The notes: generated from the sequence alone by a model not told the origin. Positions 1 to 7,647 are shown, counted from the first letter of the stretch. The stretch: DNA of 64,000 nucleotides from Bradyrhizobium sp. CCBAU 51627 (GCF_028128765.1 NZ_LBJG01000092.1:181842-245841); one strand, 5' to 3'. A program made the numbers and translations.

Positions 1-858
1 ACGCGCGACTATTACGCGGCAATCGGCTACACCACGCCGTATCGCTGGGCGCATTACACCGCGGCACCGTTTCAGCCGCTGAGGAAGAAGCTGGCGCAGT
101 CGCGCGTCACAATCATCACGACCGCGGCGCCTTACGATCCCACCAAGGGCGATCAGGGACCTGGCGCGGCGTATAATGGCAGCGCGAAATTCTACCAGGT
201 CTATGACGGCGACACGTCGCAGCCGCACGACCTTCGCATCTCCCACATCGGCTACGACCGCAAGCACACGTCGGCGACCGACAACGGCACCTGGTTTCCG
301 CTGCCGCAGCTTCTGAAAGCGAGCGCATCGGGGCACATCGGTGAAGTCGCCCCGCGCTTCTTCGGCGCGCCGACCAATCGCAGCCATCGCGTCACGCTCG
401 ACACCGACGCGCCGGAGATCCTGTCACGCTGCCTCGCGGACAAGGTCGATGCTGCCGTGCTGGTGCCGAACTGCCCGGTCTGCCACCAGACCACCGCGCT
501 GGTGGCGCGGCACCTGGAGGCCAATGGCATCGCGACCGTGATCATGGGCTGCGCCAAGGACATCATCGAGCACGCCGCTGTCCCGCGCTTCCTGTTCTCG
601 GACTTCCCGCTCGGCAATTCCGCCGGCAAGCCGCATGACGTCGCTTCGCAGGCACAGACGCTGGAGTTGGCCTTGAGGCTGCTGGAGACCGCAAGCGGGC
701 CGCAAACCACCATGCAATCGCCGCTGCGCTGGAGCGGGGATGCGTCCTGGAAGCTTGACTACAACAACGTCGCGCAGCTTTCGCCGGAAGAGCTGGCACG
801 CCGCCGCGCTGAATTCGACAAGCAGAAGGAGATCGCGCGCGGCAACCGCGCCGCCTGA
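1..858 (+). CDS. GrdB/PrdB-like reductase family protein, 5' truncated
   Basis: The reading frame is open from the first base of the window and ends in TGA at 856-858, so the start lies upstream. The 285 visible codons resemble the glycine/betaine/sarcosine/D-proline reductase selenoprotein B family. The stretch VPNCPVCHQTTALVARH (Cys codons at 472 and 481) lines up with the active-site region of GrdB/PrdB, where the first Cys would be selenocysteine. Here it is an ordinary TGC. Aerobic soil bacteria are not known to run Stickland glycine reduction, so the true substrate is unknown. A CoA-transferase gene follows 33 bp downstream and is probably co-transcribed, which hints at acyl-group chemistry. 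The family call is fairly secure; the function is not. Confidence 0.7.
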   Translation, partial: TRDYYAAIGYTTPYRWAHYTAAPFQPLRKKLAQSRVTIITTAAPYDPTKGDQGPGAAYNGSAKFYQVYDGDTSQPHDLRISHIGYDRKHTSATDNGTWFPLPQLLKASASGHIGEVAPRFFGAPTNRSHRVTLDTDAPEILSRCLADKVDAAVLVPNCPVCHQTTALVARHLEANGIATVIMGCAKDIIEHAAVPRFLFSDFPLGNSAGKPHDVASQAQTLELALRLLETASGPQTTMQSPLRWSGDASWKLDYNNVAQLSPEELARRRAEFDKQKEIARGNRAA

Positions 859-891
859 CGTCGAATAACCAAAGCAAAAAGGGAGAGCGAC

Positions 892-2085
892 GTGACGCGA
901 CCGTTCGAGGGCGTGAAGATCCTTGACTTCACGCAAGTGCTGGCCGGCCCCTATGCGAGCTACCAGCTCGCACTGTTAGGGGCCGACGTCATAAAGGTCG
1001 AGCGGCGCGAGGGCGAGGACATGCGGCGCACGCCGCTCAGCCGCGAATGGGCCGAGCGCGGGCTGGCGCCCGCATTCCAGGCCATCAACGGCAACAAGCG
1101 CAGCTTGACGCTGGACCTGCAAAAGCCCGAGGCAATCGCGATCGTGAAGAAGCTCGCGGCTCAAGTCGATGTCGTCATGGAGAATTTTCGGCCCGGCGTG
1201 ATGGACAAGCTCGGCATCGGCTGCGAGGCGCTGTCGGCAATCAATCCCAAGCTGATCTATTGCGCGGTGTCAGGCTTCGGCCAGACCGGACCGGATCGTT
1301 TGCGGCCCGGCTATGACGGCAAGATGCAGGCGCTGTCGGGCATCATGGCGATCACCGGTCACCCCGAGACCGGACCGACGCGCGCGGGATTTGCAGTCTG
1401 CGACGTGCTCTCGGGCGCGACGGCCGCGTTCGCGGTCTCGAGTGCGCTCTACCAGCGTGACCGCACCGGCAAGGGCCAGCTCGTCGATGTCTCCATGCTG
1501 GAGGCGACGCTGGCGTTTCTGTCGGGCCAGATCGCGGACTGGTCGGTGGCCGGCCATCGCCAGCAGCTGTCGGGCAACCAAGCGGTCAGCCGCAAGACCA
1601 CGGCCAATCTGTTCAAGGCCGGTGACGGCTACATCCTGCTCGCCGTGAACAACGAGAAGCAATACCGCGCGCTGATGGCCGCGCTCGGTCGCGCGGACAC
1701 GCTGTCGGATCCGCGCTTCGCCGACTGGTTTTCGCGCAACGGGAACGAACCGGCGCTGCGCGCCATCATCGAGGAGGCGCTGGCGAAACGGCCGGCGCGG
1801 GAATGGGAGACGATCCTGGAAGAAGCCGGCGCACCCTGCGCCAGCATCTGGAAGATCGAGGAGGTGATCGACCATCCGCAAGTGAAGGCGCGCGGCGCAA
1901 TCCAGGAGCTGGATACGCCCTACGGCCGCCTGCGCTTTGCCGGCAGTGGGTTCAAGCTCGCGCATGGTGGCGGCCGGCTGGACCAGATGGCGCCGGCACT
2001 GGGCGCGGATACGGATGCCGTGCTGAATGAACTGGGATTCGATACGGCAGAGATTGCGGCGTTGAGGGCGCGAGAAATTGTGTGA
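892..2085 (+). CDS. CaiB/BaiF family CoA-transferase
   Basis: This is a 397-aa class III CoA-transferase, the usual length for the family. It starts at GTG 892 behind the ribosome-binding sequence GGGAGAG at 880-886. The N-terminal block FEGVKILDFTQVLAGPYAS, the downstream ADVIKVERREGEDMR and VMENFRPGVMDKLG are hallmark motifs. Asp171 in VCDVLSGATAA is the expected residue that forms the aspartyl-CoA anhydride. Such enzymes move CoA between carboxylic acids in the cytoplasm, and specificity cannot be read from sequence. It sits directly behind the GrdB-like gene in the same direction. A hairpin at 2103-2136 follows the stop. Confidence 0.93.
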   Translation: MTRPFEGVKILDFTQVLAGPYASYQLALLGADVIKVERREGEDMRRTPLSREWAERGLAPAFQAINGNKRSLTLDLQKPEAIAIVKKLAAQVDVVMENFRPGVMDKLGIGCEALSAINPKLIYCAVSGFGQTGPDRLRPGYDGKMQALSGIMAITGHPETGPTRAGFAVCDVLSGATAAFAVSSALYQRDRTGKGQLVDVSMLEATLAFLSGQIADWSVAGHRQQLSGNQAVSRKTTANLFKAGDGYILLAVNNEKQYRALMAALGRADTLSDPRFADWFSRNGNEPALRAIIEEALAKRPAREWETILEEAGAPCASIWKIEEVIDHPQVKARGAIQELDTPYGRLRFAGSGFKLAHGGGRLDQMAPALGADTDAVLNELGFDTAEIAALRAREIV

Positions 2086-2102
2086 AGGCGGCGCCCCACA
2101 CT

Positions 2103-2136
2103 CGATGTCGTCCCGGCGAAGGCTGGGACGACGTCG
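2103..2136. repeat. Inverted repeat between convergent genes
   Basis: A 12-base arm at 2103-2114 (CGATGTCGTCCC) pairs with 2125-2136 at 11 of 12 positions around a 10-base loop. It lies between the ends of the CoA-transferase gene (+) and the SRAP gene (-). It resembles the small palindromes scattered between genes elsewhere in this window. It could help end transcripts from either side, although no T-run follows it. Confidence 0.6.
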
Positions 2137-2157
2137 GAATGAGTGGCTCAAGCTGAG

Positions 2158-2922
2158 CTAGAACAACGACCCCTGCCCGTCATCGGATGACGCAGCGGCA
2201 ACCTTCCGCACTGCCTTCTTGGGCTTGGCAGCCTCAGCCTCCGCCTCCATCTCCTCCGCGCTGATCGGCAGCAATAGCTGCTCGTCATCATTGGCGACGC
2301 GGTTGACACGGGTAGAGACAGGATGCCAGGCGAATTCGCCGATGCGCGGCGCGGTCATCAGCGGCAGGATCGCATCGACCTCGTCACCGCGGCAATCGAG
2401 CCAGCGCTCGAAATCGTGGGGAGTGATGGTGACGGGGACGCGGTCATGCAGCGCGGCGAGATCTTCGCTCGCGGCGGCCGTGACGATCGCGACCGTGTCG
2501 AGCTCCTCGCCGTTCGGTCCGATCCAGGTCTCGAACACCGCGGCGAAGCCGAGCGGCGCACCGTCGGCGCGGTGGATGAAGAAGGGCTGCTTGCGGCCGT
2601 CCTCCGCCTTCCATTCGTAGTAACCGTCGGCCGGGATCAGCCCGCGCCGGCGGCGAATCGCTTTCTTGAAGGCCGGCTTCTCCAGCACTGTTTCGGAGCG
2701 GGCGTTGATCAGCAAGGTAAAGCCCTTGGGATCCTTCACCCAGCTCGGCAGCAATCCCCACCGCATCAGGCGGAAATGGCGCGCGCCATTCTCGGCCAAC
2801 ACAACCGGAATCGGTTGCGTCGGGGCGACATTGTACCGGGGCGGGAAATTCGGCTGCTCGATATAGCCGAACAGTTGCCGTAAAGCCGCGGGGGCCGAAG
2901 TTATGACGAAGCGTCCACACAT
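2158..2922 (-). CDS. SOS response-associated peptidase (SRAP, YedK/HMCES family)
   Basis: This 254-aa protein begins MCGRF, placing the catalytic Cys2 at the mature N-terminus once Met is removed. Further family motifs are YNVAPTQPIPVV, RWGLLPSWVKDP, INARSETV, RRGLIPADGYYEWK and the late RVPVTITPHDFERWL. YedK and HMCES form a thiazolidine crosslink with abasic sites in single-stranded DNA and shield them. The protein is about 30 aa longer than YedK, with an acidic then Lys-rich tail that ends in QGSLF, similar to the bacterial sliding-clamp-binding pentapeptide. The gene is divergent from the hypothetical gene at 2986. Confidence 0.95.
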   Translation of the reverse strand: MCGRFVITSAPAALRQLFGYIEQPNFPPRYNVAPTQPIPVVLAENGARHFRLMRWGLLPSWVKDPKGFTLLINARSETVLEKPAFKKAIRRRRGLIPADGYYEWKAEDGRKQPFFIHRADGAPLGFAAVFETWIGPNGEELDTVAIVTAAASEDLAALHDRVPVTITPHDFERWLDCRGDEVDAILPLMTAPRIGEFAWHPVSTRVNRVANDDEQLLLPISAEEMEAEAEAAKPKKAVRKVAAASSDDGQGSLF

Positions 2923-2985
2923 CCTTGAGCGTCTATATAGGGTCCGTTCAGGTCCTTTTAACCCCGAACGTTAACACTGCGGCCG

Positions 2986-3486
2986 ATGAGCTCAATGGCC
3001 TCCCAACCCGCGCGGACGCATGTACAGACGGGCCCTGAGGCTGCGGCCTGGGCGGAACGGTTGCGTGTGGCCAACATCAACCCGCGCACGGGGCTTGCCA
3101 CCGACTATCTCAACCATTTCAATGAAGCCGTGATGCTGCTGGAGATGATCCCGGACATGCCGGAATGCGCCGAGGACTTCTTGACCTGGTCGCCGCTGTC
3201 CTATGCCGAGCATTTCACCGCCTCGAATTTCAAGGCACGGGATCTCGCCATCGAAGCCTATGAAAAAGCCGAGCCAAATGTACGCGCCCAGTTCGACCAC
3301 ATCACGGACACCATGACCTCGATTCTGACAGCGGTCGGCTCGGCCATGCGCGAGGTCGAGAAGGACACGACCCGGGTCCGCCTCGCCGAGCAGGCCACGG
3401 CTTGGGTCAAGCCGCTGATCGCGGCCTGCGGCGGCATCATCAATGGCGGCGCGGAAGCCGACGTCGACAGCATCATGGCCAACTAG
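2986..3486 (+). CDS. Conserved hypothetical protein, 166 aa
   Basis: This is a soluble 166-aa protein with no signal peptide or membrane segment. I do not recognise a named domain. It contains a helical block around NHFNEAVMLLEMIPDMPECAED and a C-terminal stretch with IIAACGG-like hydrophobicity; the overall look is an all-helical Rhizobiales conserved protein. ATG 2986 is used, but ATG 2995 in the same frame is equally possible because no clear ribosome-binding site is seen. The Nudix gene starts 15 bp downstream, suggesting co-transcription. Confidence 0.8.
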   Translation: MSSMASQPARTHVQTGPEAAAWAERLRVANINPRTGLATDYLNHFNEAVMLLEMIPDMPECAEDFLTWSPLSYAEHFTASNFKARDLAIEAYEKAEPNVRAQFDHITDTMTSILTAVGSAMREVEKDTTRVRLAEQATAWVKPLIAACGGIINGGAEADVDSIMAN

Positions 3487-3501
3487 CCAGGTCGCTCATA
3501 A

Positions 3502-3936
3502 ATGTCCGTGGTCGTCCAACCCACCCATCCCCAGATCGCGGTCAGTGCCGCGATTTTCCGAGACGGCAAGGTACTGCTGACCCGCCGTGCCCGCTCGCCC
3601 GCCAAGGGGTTCTATTCGCTGCCGGGCGGCCGGGTCGAATTTGGCGAATCGCTACATCGGGCCCTCAAGCGCGAGGTCGACGAGGAAACCGGGCTCGAGA
3701 TCGAGATCGTCGGCCTTGCCGGCTGGCGCGAGGTGCTGCCGGCCGCACCCGGTGCGGGCCATTACCTGATCATGTCCTTTGCCGCCCGCTGGATGGCCAG
3801 GGAACCGTCCCTGAACGACGAGCTCGACGATTTCAGCTGGATCGCCCCGGACGCGCTGGGCAGCCTCGGCGACCTTAAGCTGACCGGCGGGCTGGAGGAG
3901 ATCATCCAGTCGGCCCACCGGCTGGTCGGCTCCTGA
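3502..3936 (+). CDS. Nudix hydrolase
   Basis: This 144-aa single-domain protein has an intact Nudix box. It begins at GRVEFGE and continues through REVDEETGL, matching the GX5EX7REUXEEXGU pattern that binds Mg2+ and activates water. Enzymes of this size cleave nucleoside diphosphate-X compounds such as 8-oxo-dGTP, NADH or ADP-ribose; the substrate cannot be deduced. The segment LTRRARSPAKGFYSLPGG is typical of the MutT/ADP-ribose-type fold. It follows a conserved hypothetical gene by 15 bp. Confidence 0.93.
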   Translation: MSVVVQPTHPQIAVSAAIFRDGKVLLTRRARSPAKGFYSLPGGRVEFGESLHRALKREVDEETGLEIEIVGLAGWREVLPAAPGAGHYLIMSFAARWMAREPSLNDELDDFSWIAPDALGSLGDLKLTGGLEEIIQSAHRLVGS

Positions 3937-3983
3937 TCGCCACGCCTTGCGCCATCACCCCCGAGGGGGCATACAGCCCGCCG

Positions 3984-4361
3984 ATGTCGACGCGATTTCT
4001 GGCCATTTTTGCCCTGATTCTCGCCTGCGCTTCCGCGCCCGTCCGGGCCCAGGACGCGGCGGCGCCGTTCGACGCCGATTTGCAGCGGCTGGCCGAGATC
4101 CTCGGCGGATTGCATTACCTGCGGGGCATCTGCGGCGCTAACGAGGGCAATAAATGGCGCAACGAGATGCAGGCGCTGATCGATGCCGAAACCCCTTCCG
4201 GCGAACGCCGCACCCGCATGATCGCCGCCTTCAATCGCGGCTATAACGGCTTTCAGCAGACCTATCGGAGCTGCACGCCGGCAGCGACGGTGGCGATCCG
4301 CCGCTACATCGAGGAAGGCTCGAAGATCTCGCGGGACTTGACGGCGCGCTACGCGAACTGA
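3984..4361 (+). CDS. TIGR02301-type periplasmic protein
   Basis: This 125-aa protein has a clear Sec signal peptide (hydrophobic core FLAIFALILACASA, likely cleavage after VRAQ or nearby). The mature domain contains LAEILGGLHYLRGICG and RGYNGFQQTYRSCTPAA, characteristic of the small alphaproteobacterial family TIGR02301. The Cys in GICG and in RSCTP could form a disulfide in the periplasm. No biochemical role is known to me. It lies 47 bp after the Nudix gene. Confidence 0.85.
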   Translation: MSTRFLAIFALILACASAPVRAQDAAAPFDADLQRLAEILGGLHYLRGICGANEGNKWRNEMQALIDAETPSGERRTRMIAAFNRGYNGFQQTYRSCTPAATVAIRRYIEEGSKISRDLTARYAN

Positions 4362-4502
4362 GCTCGTCGGAACTCTGTCATCGACTTTGTTCACAGCCGT
4401 TAACCGTTCTTAAAGATGTGGCCTAGCGGTCGTTAATGCCCGTGCTAAACCTCTTCGTGCAGCGCATCGCCGTGGATCGCGCCCCAGCCCTGATCGAGTT
4501 TC

Positions 4503-4769
4503 ATGAGCCAGCCGATTTCCTACGCCCCCGCCCGCGCGCCGCTGCCCGATCACGAGCAGAAACAGGCCGCCTTGAGCTATCTGAACGAGGCCTGGGCCGA
4601 AGCGCGCCATGACGGCGTCGACGGCGACTGCCTGGCACAGGCGAGCCTGTTTGCGGCGCTGGCCGAGCTCGTCGGCACCTATGGCGAGGACGCGGTGGCG
4701 AAGTTCGTCGAGGGCTTTCCCGCCCGCATTCGCAACGGCGAATTCTCGGTCTGCCTCGCAAGGCAGTAA
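4503..4769 (+). CDS. Conserved hypothetical protein, 88 aa
   Basis: This is a small soluble acidic protein with a mostly helical composition (ALSYLNEAWAEARHDG, LFAALAELVGTYGEDAVAKF). It has no motif that I recognise and no secretion signal. The frame has the codon bias of its neighbours, while the opposite-strand frame over the same bases has no family features. It stands alone between the TIGR02301 gene and the convergent cupredoxin gene. Confidence 0.75.
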   Translation: MSQPISYAPARAPLPDHEQKQAALSYLNEAWAEARHDGVDGDCLAQASLFAALAELVGTYGEDAVAKFVEGFPARIRNGEFSVCLARQ

Positions 4770-4810
4770 GAACTGCCGAAATCGCCGCGCCAGATGAGCG
4801 CGGTCATTCA

Positions 4811-5125
4811 TCACGGTTCGATTTTGAGCGTCGCTTTCATGTTGGGATGATAGCGGCAGTAATAATCGACCGTTCCTGCCTTCTTCAGCACCGATGTCGC
4901 CGATTTGTTCGGCGGCAAATTGACGTCGAAATCGCCATTCTTCGCCGTCGCGGTGTGGGCGAAGACGTCCTTGTTGATCCAGGTGATGGTGTCGCCGACT
5001 TTCGCCGACACTTCGGCCGGCGAGATCACGAGATTCTGCATCGTGATCTCGATGGTCGCGGTGTGCGCCGGGACGGCCGTGGCGGCGAAGACAATGACGA
5101 TCAAAGATAGCCGTCCCAACCTCAT
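4811..5125 (-). CDS. Cupredoxin-domain copper protein
   Basis: This is a 104-aa exported protein. An N-terminal signal peptide (LIVIVFAATAVPAHT) is followed by a plastocyanin/pseudoazurin-like domain. Type-1 copper ligands are visible: His in DVFAHTATA, then Cys, His and Met in YCRYHPNMKATL. The protein would carry electrons or copper in the periplasm. It lies 10 bp after the DUF4142 gene on the same strand and is probably in the same transcript, driven by the ECF-type promoter at 5720-5749. Confidence 0.92.
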   Translation of the reverse strand: MRLGRLSLIVIVFAATAVPAHTATIEITMQNLVISPAEVSAKVGDTITWINKDVFAHTATAKNGDFDVNLPPNKSATSVLKKAGTVDYYCRYHPNMKATLKIEP

Positions 5126-5135
5126 CGCACGCTCC

Positions 5136-5669
5136 TTACTTCAGCTCGGACGCGACGTGTTCGGCGTGCTGCTCATGACCCTGGAAAATCTTCAGGCCGG
5201 TCTGCAACAGGCTCTTCAGCTCGGCATTGCTCGCGGACGGAATCAGCTGCGTCTCCAGCGCGCCGTTGACCGTCTTGTGATAGGCGACCTCGTTGGCAAC
5301 ATAGGCCTTGTCGAAGGCAGCGCCGTTCAGCTTGTCGAGCTCGGCCAGCTTGTCGCTCGCCTGCTTTGACAGCGCCTTGCTGGTGTCGTTGTCCTCAGGC
5401 GTGACGTTCAGCTTCTTGACCAGCGCCAGCGCCTGCTTGTTGACAGCTTCATGGTCTCGCACCATGTCCTCGGCGAACGCCTTGACATCCTTGTTCTTGG
5501 CCTTCTTCAGCGCCTGCTTGGCTGCGTTGATGTCGATCACGCCGGCGGTATAGGCGATGTGGGCGATCTGCGGATCGGTGAGCTTGTCGGCGGCCCGCGC
5601 GCCTTGCAGCAACACGGGGCTGGATAGCAGAACGGCTGCGGCGATCGCCGCGCTCCAACGAACGAGCAT
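5136..5669 (-). CDS. DUF4142 domain periplasmic protein
   Basis: This 177-aa protein has a signal peptide (AAIAAAVLLSSPVLLQGARA) and a ferritin-like helical DUF4142 domain. Key blocks are AYTAGVIDINAAKQAL, FAEDMVRDHEAVNKQAL and EVAYHKTVNGALETQLIPSA. The repeated His and Glu/Asp positions fit the four-helix metal-binding-like fold predicted for this family, whose function is unknown. The ribosome-binding site CAGGAG precedes ATG 5669. The gene leads a two-gene unit with the cupredoxin and follows the ECF sigma gene, with its own promoter motif in the 88-bp gap. Confidence 0.9.
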   Translation of the reverse strand: MLVRWSAAIAAAVLLSSPVLLQGARAADKLTDPQIAHIAYTAGVIDINAAKQALKKAKNKDVKAFAEDMVRDHEAVNKQALALVKKLNVTPEDNDTSKALSKQASDKLAELDKLNGAAFDKAYVANEVAYHKTVNGALETQLIPSASNAELKSLLQTGLKIFQGHEQHAEHVASELK

Positions 5670-5719
5670 GGTTTGATACTCCTGTGCTGCCGGATTTTTT
5701 CCGGCGTTGCTTCACAGAA

Positions 5720-5749
5720 ATTGGATGGGCGTTTCGCGCAAACGTTCCC
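5720..5749 (-). promoter_or_regulatory. ECF-type promoter of the DUF4142-cupredoxin unit
   Basis: On the minus strand GGGAAC (5749-5744) is followed after exactly 16 bases by CATCCAAT (5727-5720). The same two boxes with the same spacing occur in front of the ECF sigma gene at 6504-6475. GGAAC-type -35 boxes are typical of ECF sigma factors. The expected transcription start leaves a leader of roughly 45 bases before ATG 5669. Confidence 0.75.
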
Positions 5750-5757
5750 GAAAAATT

Positions 5758-6444
5758 TCAGCCGGCCCCGAGACGCTTCAGCACCGCCTCGGTCAGGCGC
5801 TCGCAGCGCCAGCCGGCGAACGGAAACGCGTCCATCATGACAGGGCCGATCTCCTTCTCGACATTCTCGCGCAGCATGGTGCGAGCGCGATGCAGCCGCG
5901 TCTTCACGGTCTCGGGCTTCACGCTGAGCAGATCGGCAGTCTCCTCGATGCTCATACCCTCCATGACCCGGGCGACGAACACCATGCGGAAGACATCCGG
6001 CAACTCGTCGATGGCGCGTTCGACGACGCGCTGGATTTCGCGTTGAGCCATGGTCCTTTCCGGATCGCCTGCGGGAGAAACGGGAAACTTGATGATCTGC
6101 GCCTCGAGCGTCTGTTCGCCCACCGCGCCGAGCTCGACACGCGGTTTTGCGCTTCGCACCCGGCCAAGCGCCTCGTTGATGGCGATGCGGGACAGCCAGG
6201 TCGATAGCGCGGACTCGCCCTTGAAGCCATCGAGATGGGTGAAGGCGCGGACATAGGTCTCCTGCACCACGTCCTCGGCTTCGCTGTCGCTGCGCAAGAT
6301 GCCGCGCGCGAGCCGATAGAGCCTGCGGTTGTTGGCTTGCATGATCTCGCGGAGCGCAGCCTCGTCCCGCCCCCGCGCCCGATCGATCAGTTCGGCTTCC
6401 GATCTTCTTGCGCCGGTGGACAGGCCGGCTGCGGTCCGTTGCAT
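5758..6444 (-). CDS. ECF-family RNA polymerase sigma factor
   Basis: This is a 228-aa sigma-70 family protein of ECF size. Region 2 is visible in RRLYRLARGILRSDSEAEDVVQETYVRAFTHLDGFKGE-type sequence. Region 4 is visible in ELPDVFRMVFVARVMEGMSIEETADLLSVKPETVKTRLHRAR. ATG 6444 is chosen because it has an upstream GGAGACAGG and removes a non-coding-looking extension that continues to 6597. No anti-sigma gene is adjacent. The promoter at 6475-6504 has the same motif as that of the downstream DUF4142 gene, which suggests autoregulation plus control of the copper-protein unit. The signal it senses is not shown by the sequence. Confidence 0.92.
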   Translation of the reverse strand: MQRTAAGLSTGARRSEAELIDRARGRDEAALREIMQANNRRLYRLARGILRSDSEAEDVVQETYVRAFTHLDGFKGESALSTWLSRIAINEALGRVRSAKPRVELGAVGEQTLEAQIIKFPVSPAGDPERTMAQREIQRVVERAIDELPDVFRMVFVARVMEGMSIEETADLLSVKPETVKTRLHRARTMLRENVEKEIGPVMMDAFPFAGWRCERLTEAVLKRLGAG

Positions 6445-6474
6445 GACAATCACCTGTCTCCGTTGGCTCCGGAC

Positions 6475-6504
6475 ATTGGATGCAGGCTGGCAGGATAGGT
6501 TCCC
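6475..6504 (-). promoter_or_regulatory. ECF-type promoter of the sigma factor gene
   Basis: On the minus strand GGGAAC (6504-6499), a 16-base spacer and CATCCAAT (6482-6475) precede the sigma gene, about 30 bases before its ATG. The boxes and spacing are identical to those at 5749-5720, so the sigma factor probably recognises both. Confidence 0.75.
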
Positions 6505-6510
6505 AATTTT

Positions 6511-6532
6511 CTTACCTGCCCTGGAAGGTAAG
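6511..6532. repeat. Small inverted repeat upstream of the sigma promoter
   Basis: CTTACCT at 6511-6517 pairs perfectly with AGGTAAG at 6526-6532 around an 8-base centre. It lies 7 bases upstream of the -35 box of the sigma gene and just after the stop codon of sseA. It may be a regulator site for the sigma promoter or a weak terminator of sseA. There is no T-run, so I favour neither strongly. Confidence 0.4.
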
Positions 6533-6541
6533 ATTCTCCGC

Positions 6542-7411
6542 CTAGTCGGTCTCGATCGGCAACGCCGGGTCCCTCGCCCACTCGCCCATGGAGGCATCGT
6601 ACAGCGTCAGTCTATCGTAGCCCAGCTGCGTCAGCATGAGCAGGTCGATCGTCGCCGAGATGCCGCCGCCGCAATAGAGGACCACGTTCTTGTCGCGCGT
6701 GACACCCGCCGCGGTGAATTTCACTTCGGCATCAGGGAGCGAGATCAGGGTCTTGTCGGCATTGACGAGCGTCGCAGCCGGTACATTGACGCTGCCGGGC
6801 ACGCGGCCCGGCCGGCCGTAGCGGCTCGGCTCGAGCCCCCGGTGAAATTGCGGCCCGAGTGCATTAACCGTGACGGTCGCGGGATCGCCGATGCGCGCCT
6901 TCACGAAGGTCTTGTCGACGAAGCAGCCGGCGCGTGGCGCGGCCTTGAAGGTCGTGGCCGGATAGCCCTTCGGCGCGCCGGTCTCGACAGGACGCCCCTC
7001 GTCCTTCCATTTGTCGAAACCGCCGTCGAGCACCCGTGCGTCGACGCCGAGTGAGCGCAGCATCCACCAGAATCGCGTCGACCACATCATGGTGCCGATG
7101 CTGTAGAGCACGATCGTTCTCGTCGCATCGAGGCCGTGGCGACCGAAGGCGGCTTCGAGTTGAGCCACGCCGGCCATCATGAAGAATTGCTGCGCGGAAG
7201 CGTCGGAGAATTCGCCTTGCAGGTCGAGGAAATCGGCGCCCGGGATGTGGCCGGCCGCGAAGGTCTTGTCCCCGGGGACGGCGCGATAGGGCATGTCGCT
7301 GCCGGACGGCGCGGGTTCGAGATAGGTCGTGCAATCGTAGAGGCGAAGGTCGGGATCGCCGACAATGGCGGCGAGTTGCTCGGTGGTGATGAGGGCGGTG
7401 GGTTGGGACAT
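6542..7411 (-). CDS. sseA: 3-mercaptopyruvate/thiosulfate sulfurtransferase
   Basis: This 289-aa protein has two rhodanese domains. The N-terminal domain contains IVGDPDLRLYDCTTYLEP and HIPGADFLDLQGEFSD. The C-terminal catalytic domain contains KNVVLYCGGGISATIDL, where Cys carries the persulfide. CGGGI is closer to the 3-mercaptopyruvate loop (CGSGV type) than to the classic rhodanese loop. ATG 7411 is chosen because the family starts here and the longer frame upstream to 7756 runs through an intergenic repeat. It acts in cytoplasmic sulfur transfer and cyanide detoxification. Confidence 0.93.
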   Translation of the reverse strand: MSQPTALITTEQLAAIVGDPDLRLYDCTTYLEPAPSGSDMPYRAVPGDKTFAAGHIPGADFLDLQGEFSDASAQQFFMMAGVAQLEAAFGRHGLDATRTIVLYSIGTMMWSTRFWWMLRSLGVDARVLDGGFDKWKDEGRPVETGAPKGYPATTFKAAPRAGCFVDKTFVKARIGDPATVTVNALGPQFHRGLEPSRYGRPGRVPGSVNVPAATLVNADKTLISLPDAEVKFTAAGVTRDKNVVLYCGGGISATIDLLMLTQLGYDRLTLYDASMGEWARDPALPIETD

Positions 7412-7450
7412 TGCTCTCTCCCAATCTAAGCTGGCGCTCCGTGGCACACT

Positions 7451-7623
7451 GTCATTGCCCGCGAAAGCGGGCAATCCAGTATTCCAGAGCCCGCAGCCAT
7501 ATTGGCCAACCTCGCCGCGGCGTACTGGATGCCCCGGTCCCGGCTCCGCCAAGGCTACGCCGGGGCCACAAGGGTGCTCGGCCGCCGAAGCTTTAGCGAA
7601 GGCGGCAAGCCGGGGCATGACGG
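7451..7623. repeat. Composite palindromic intergenic element with GAAA-capped hairpin
   Basis: A perfect 9-bp stem (7454-7462 with 7467-7475) is capped by a GAAA tetraloop (ATTGCCCGC / GCGGGCAAT). Further out, CCAGTA near 7476 pairs with TACTGG near 7521. A GC-rich half close to the end (CCGGGGCATGACGG) matches the ends of the elements at 11864-11983 and 36396-36483. It fills the gap between sseA and the dihydroorotase gene. It resembles non-coding repeat elements common in Bradyrhizobium intergenic regions. Confidence 0.7.
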
Positions 7624-7647
7624 CAGAGCAGGAAGCTAACCCTCCTC

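Noticed and set aside
6445..6597. Longer start for the sigma factor at 6597
   Set aside because: The added codons are Arg/Pro-rich, overlap the promoter motif at 6475-6504 and the end of sseA, and lack a ribosome-binding site.
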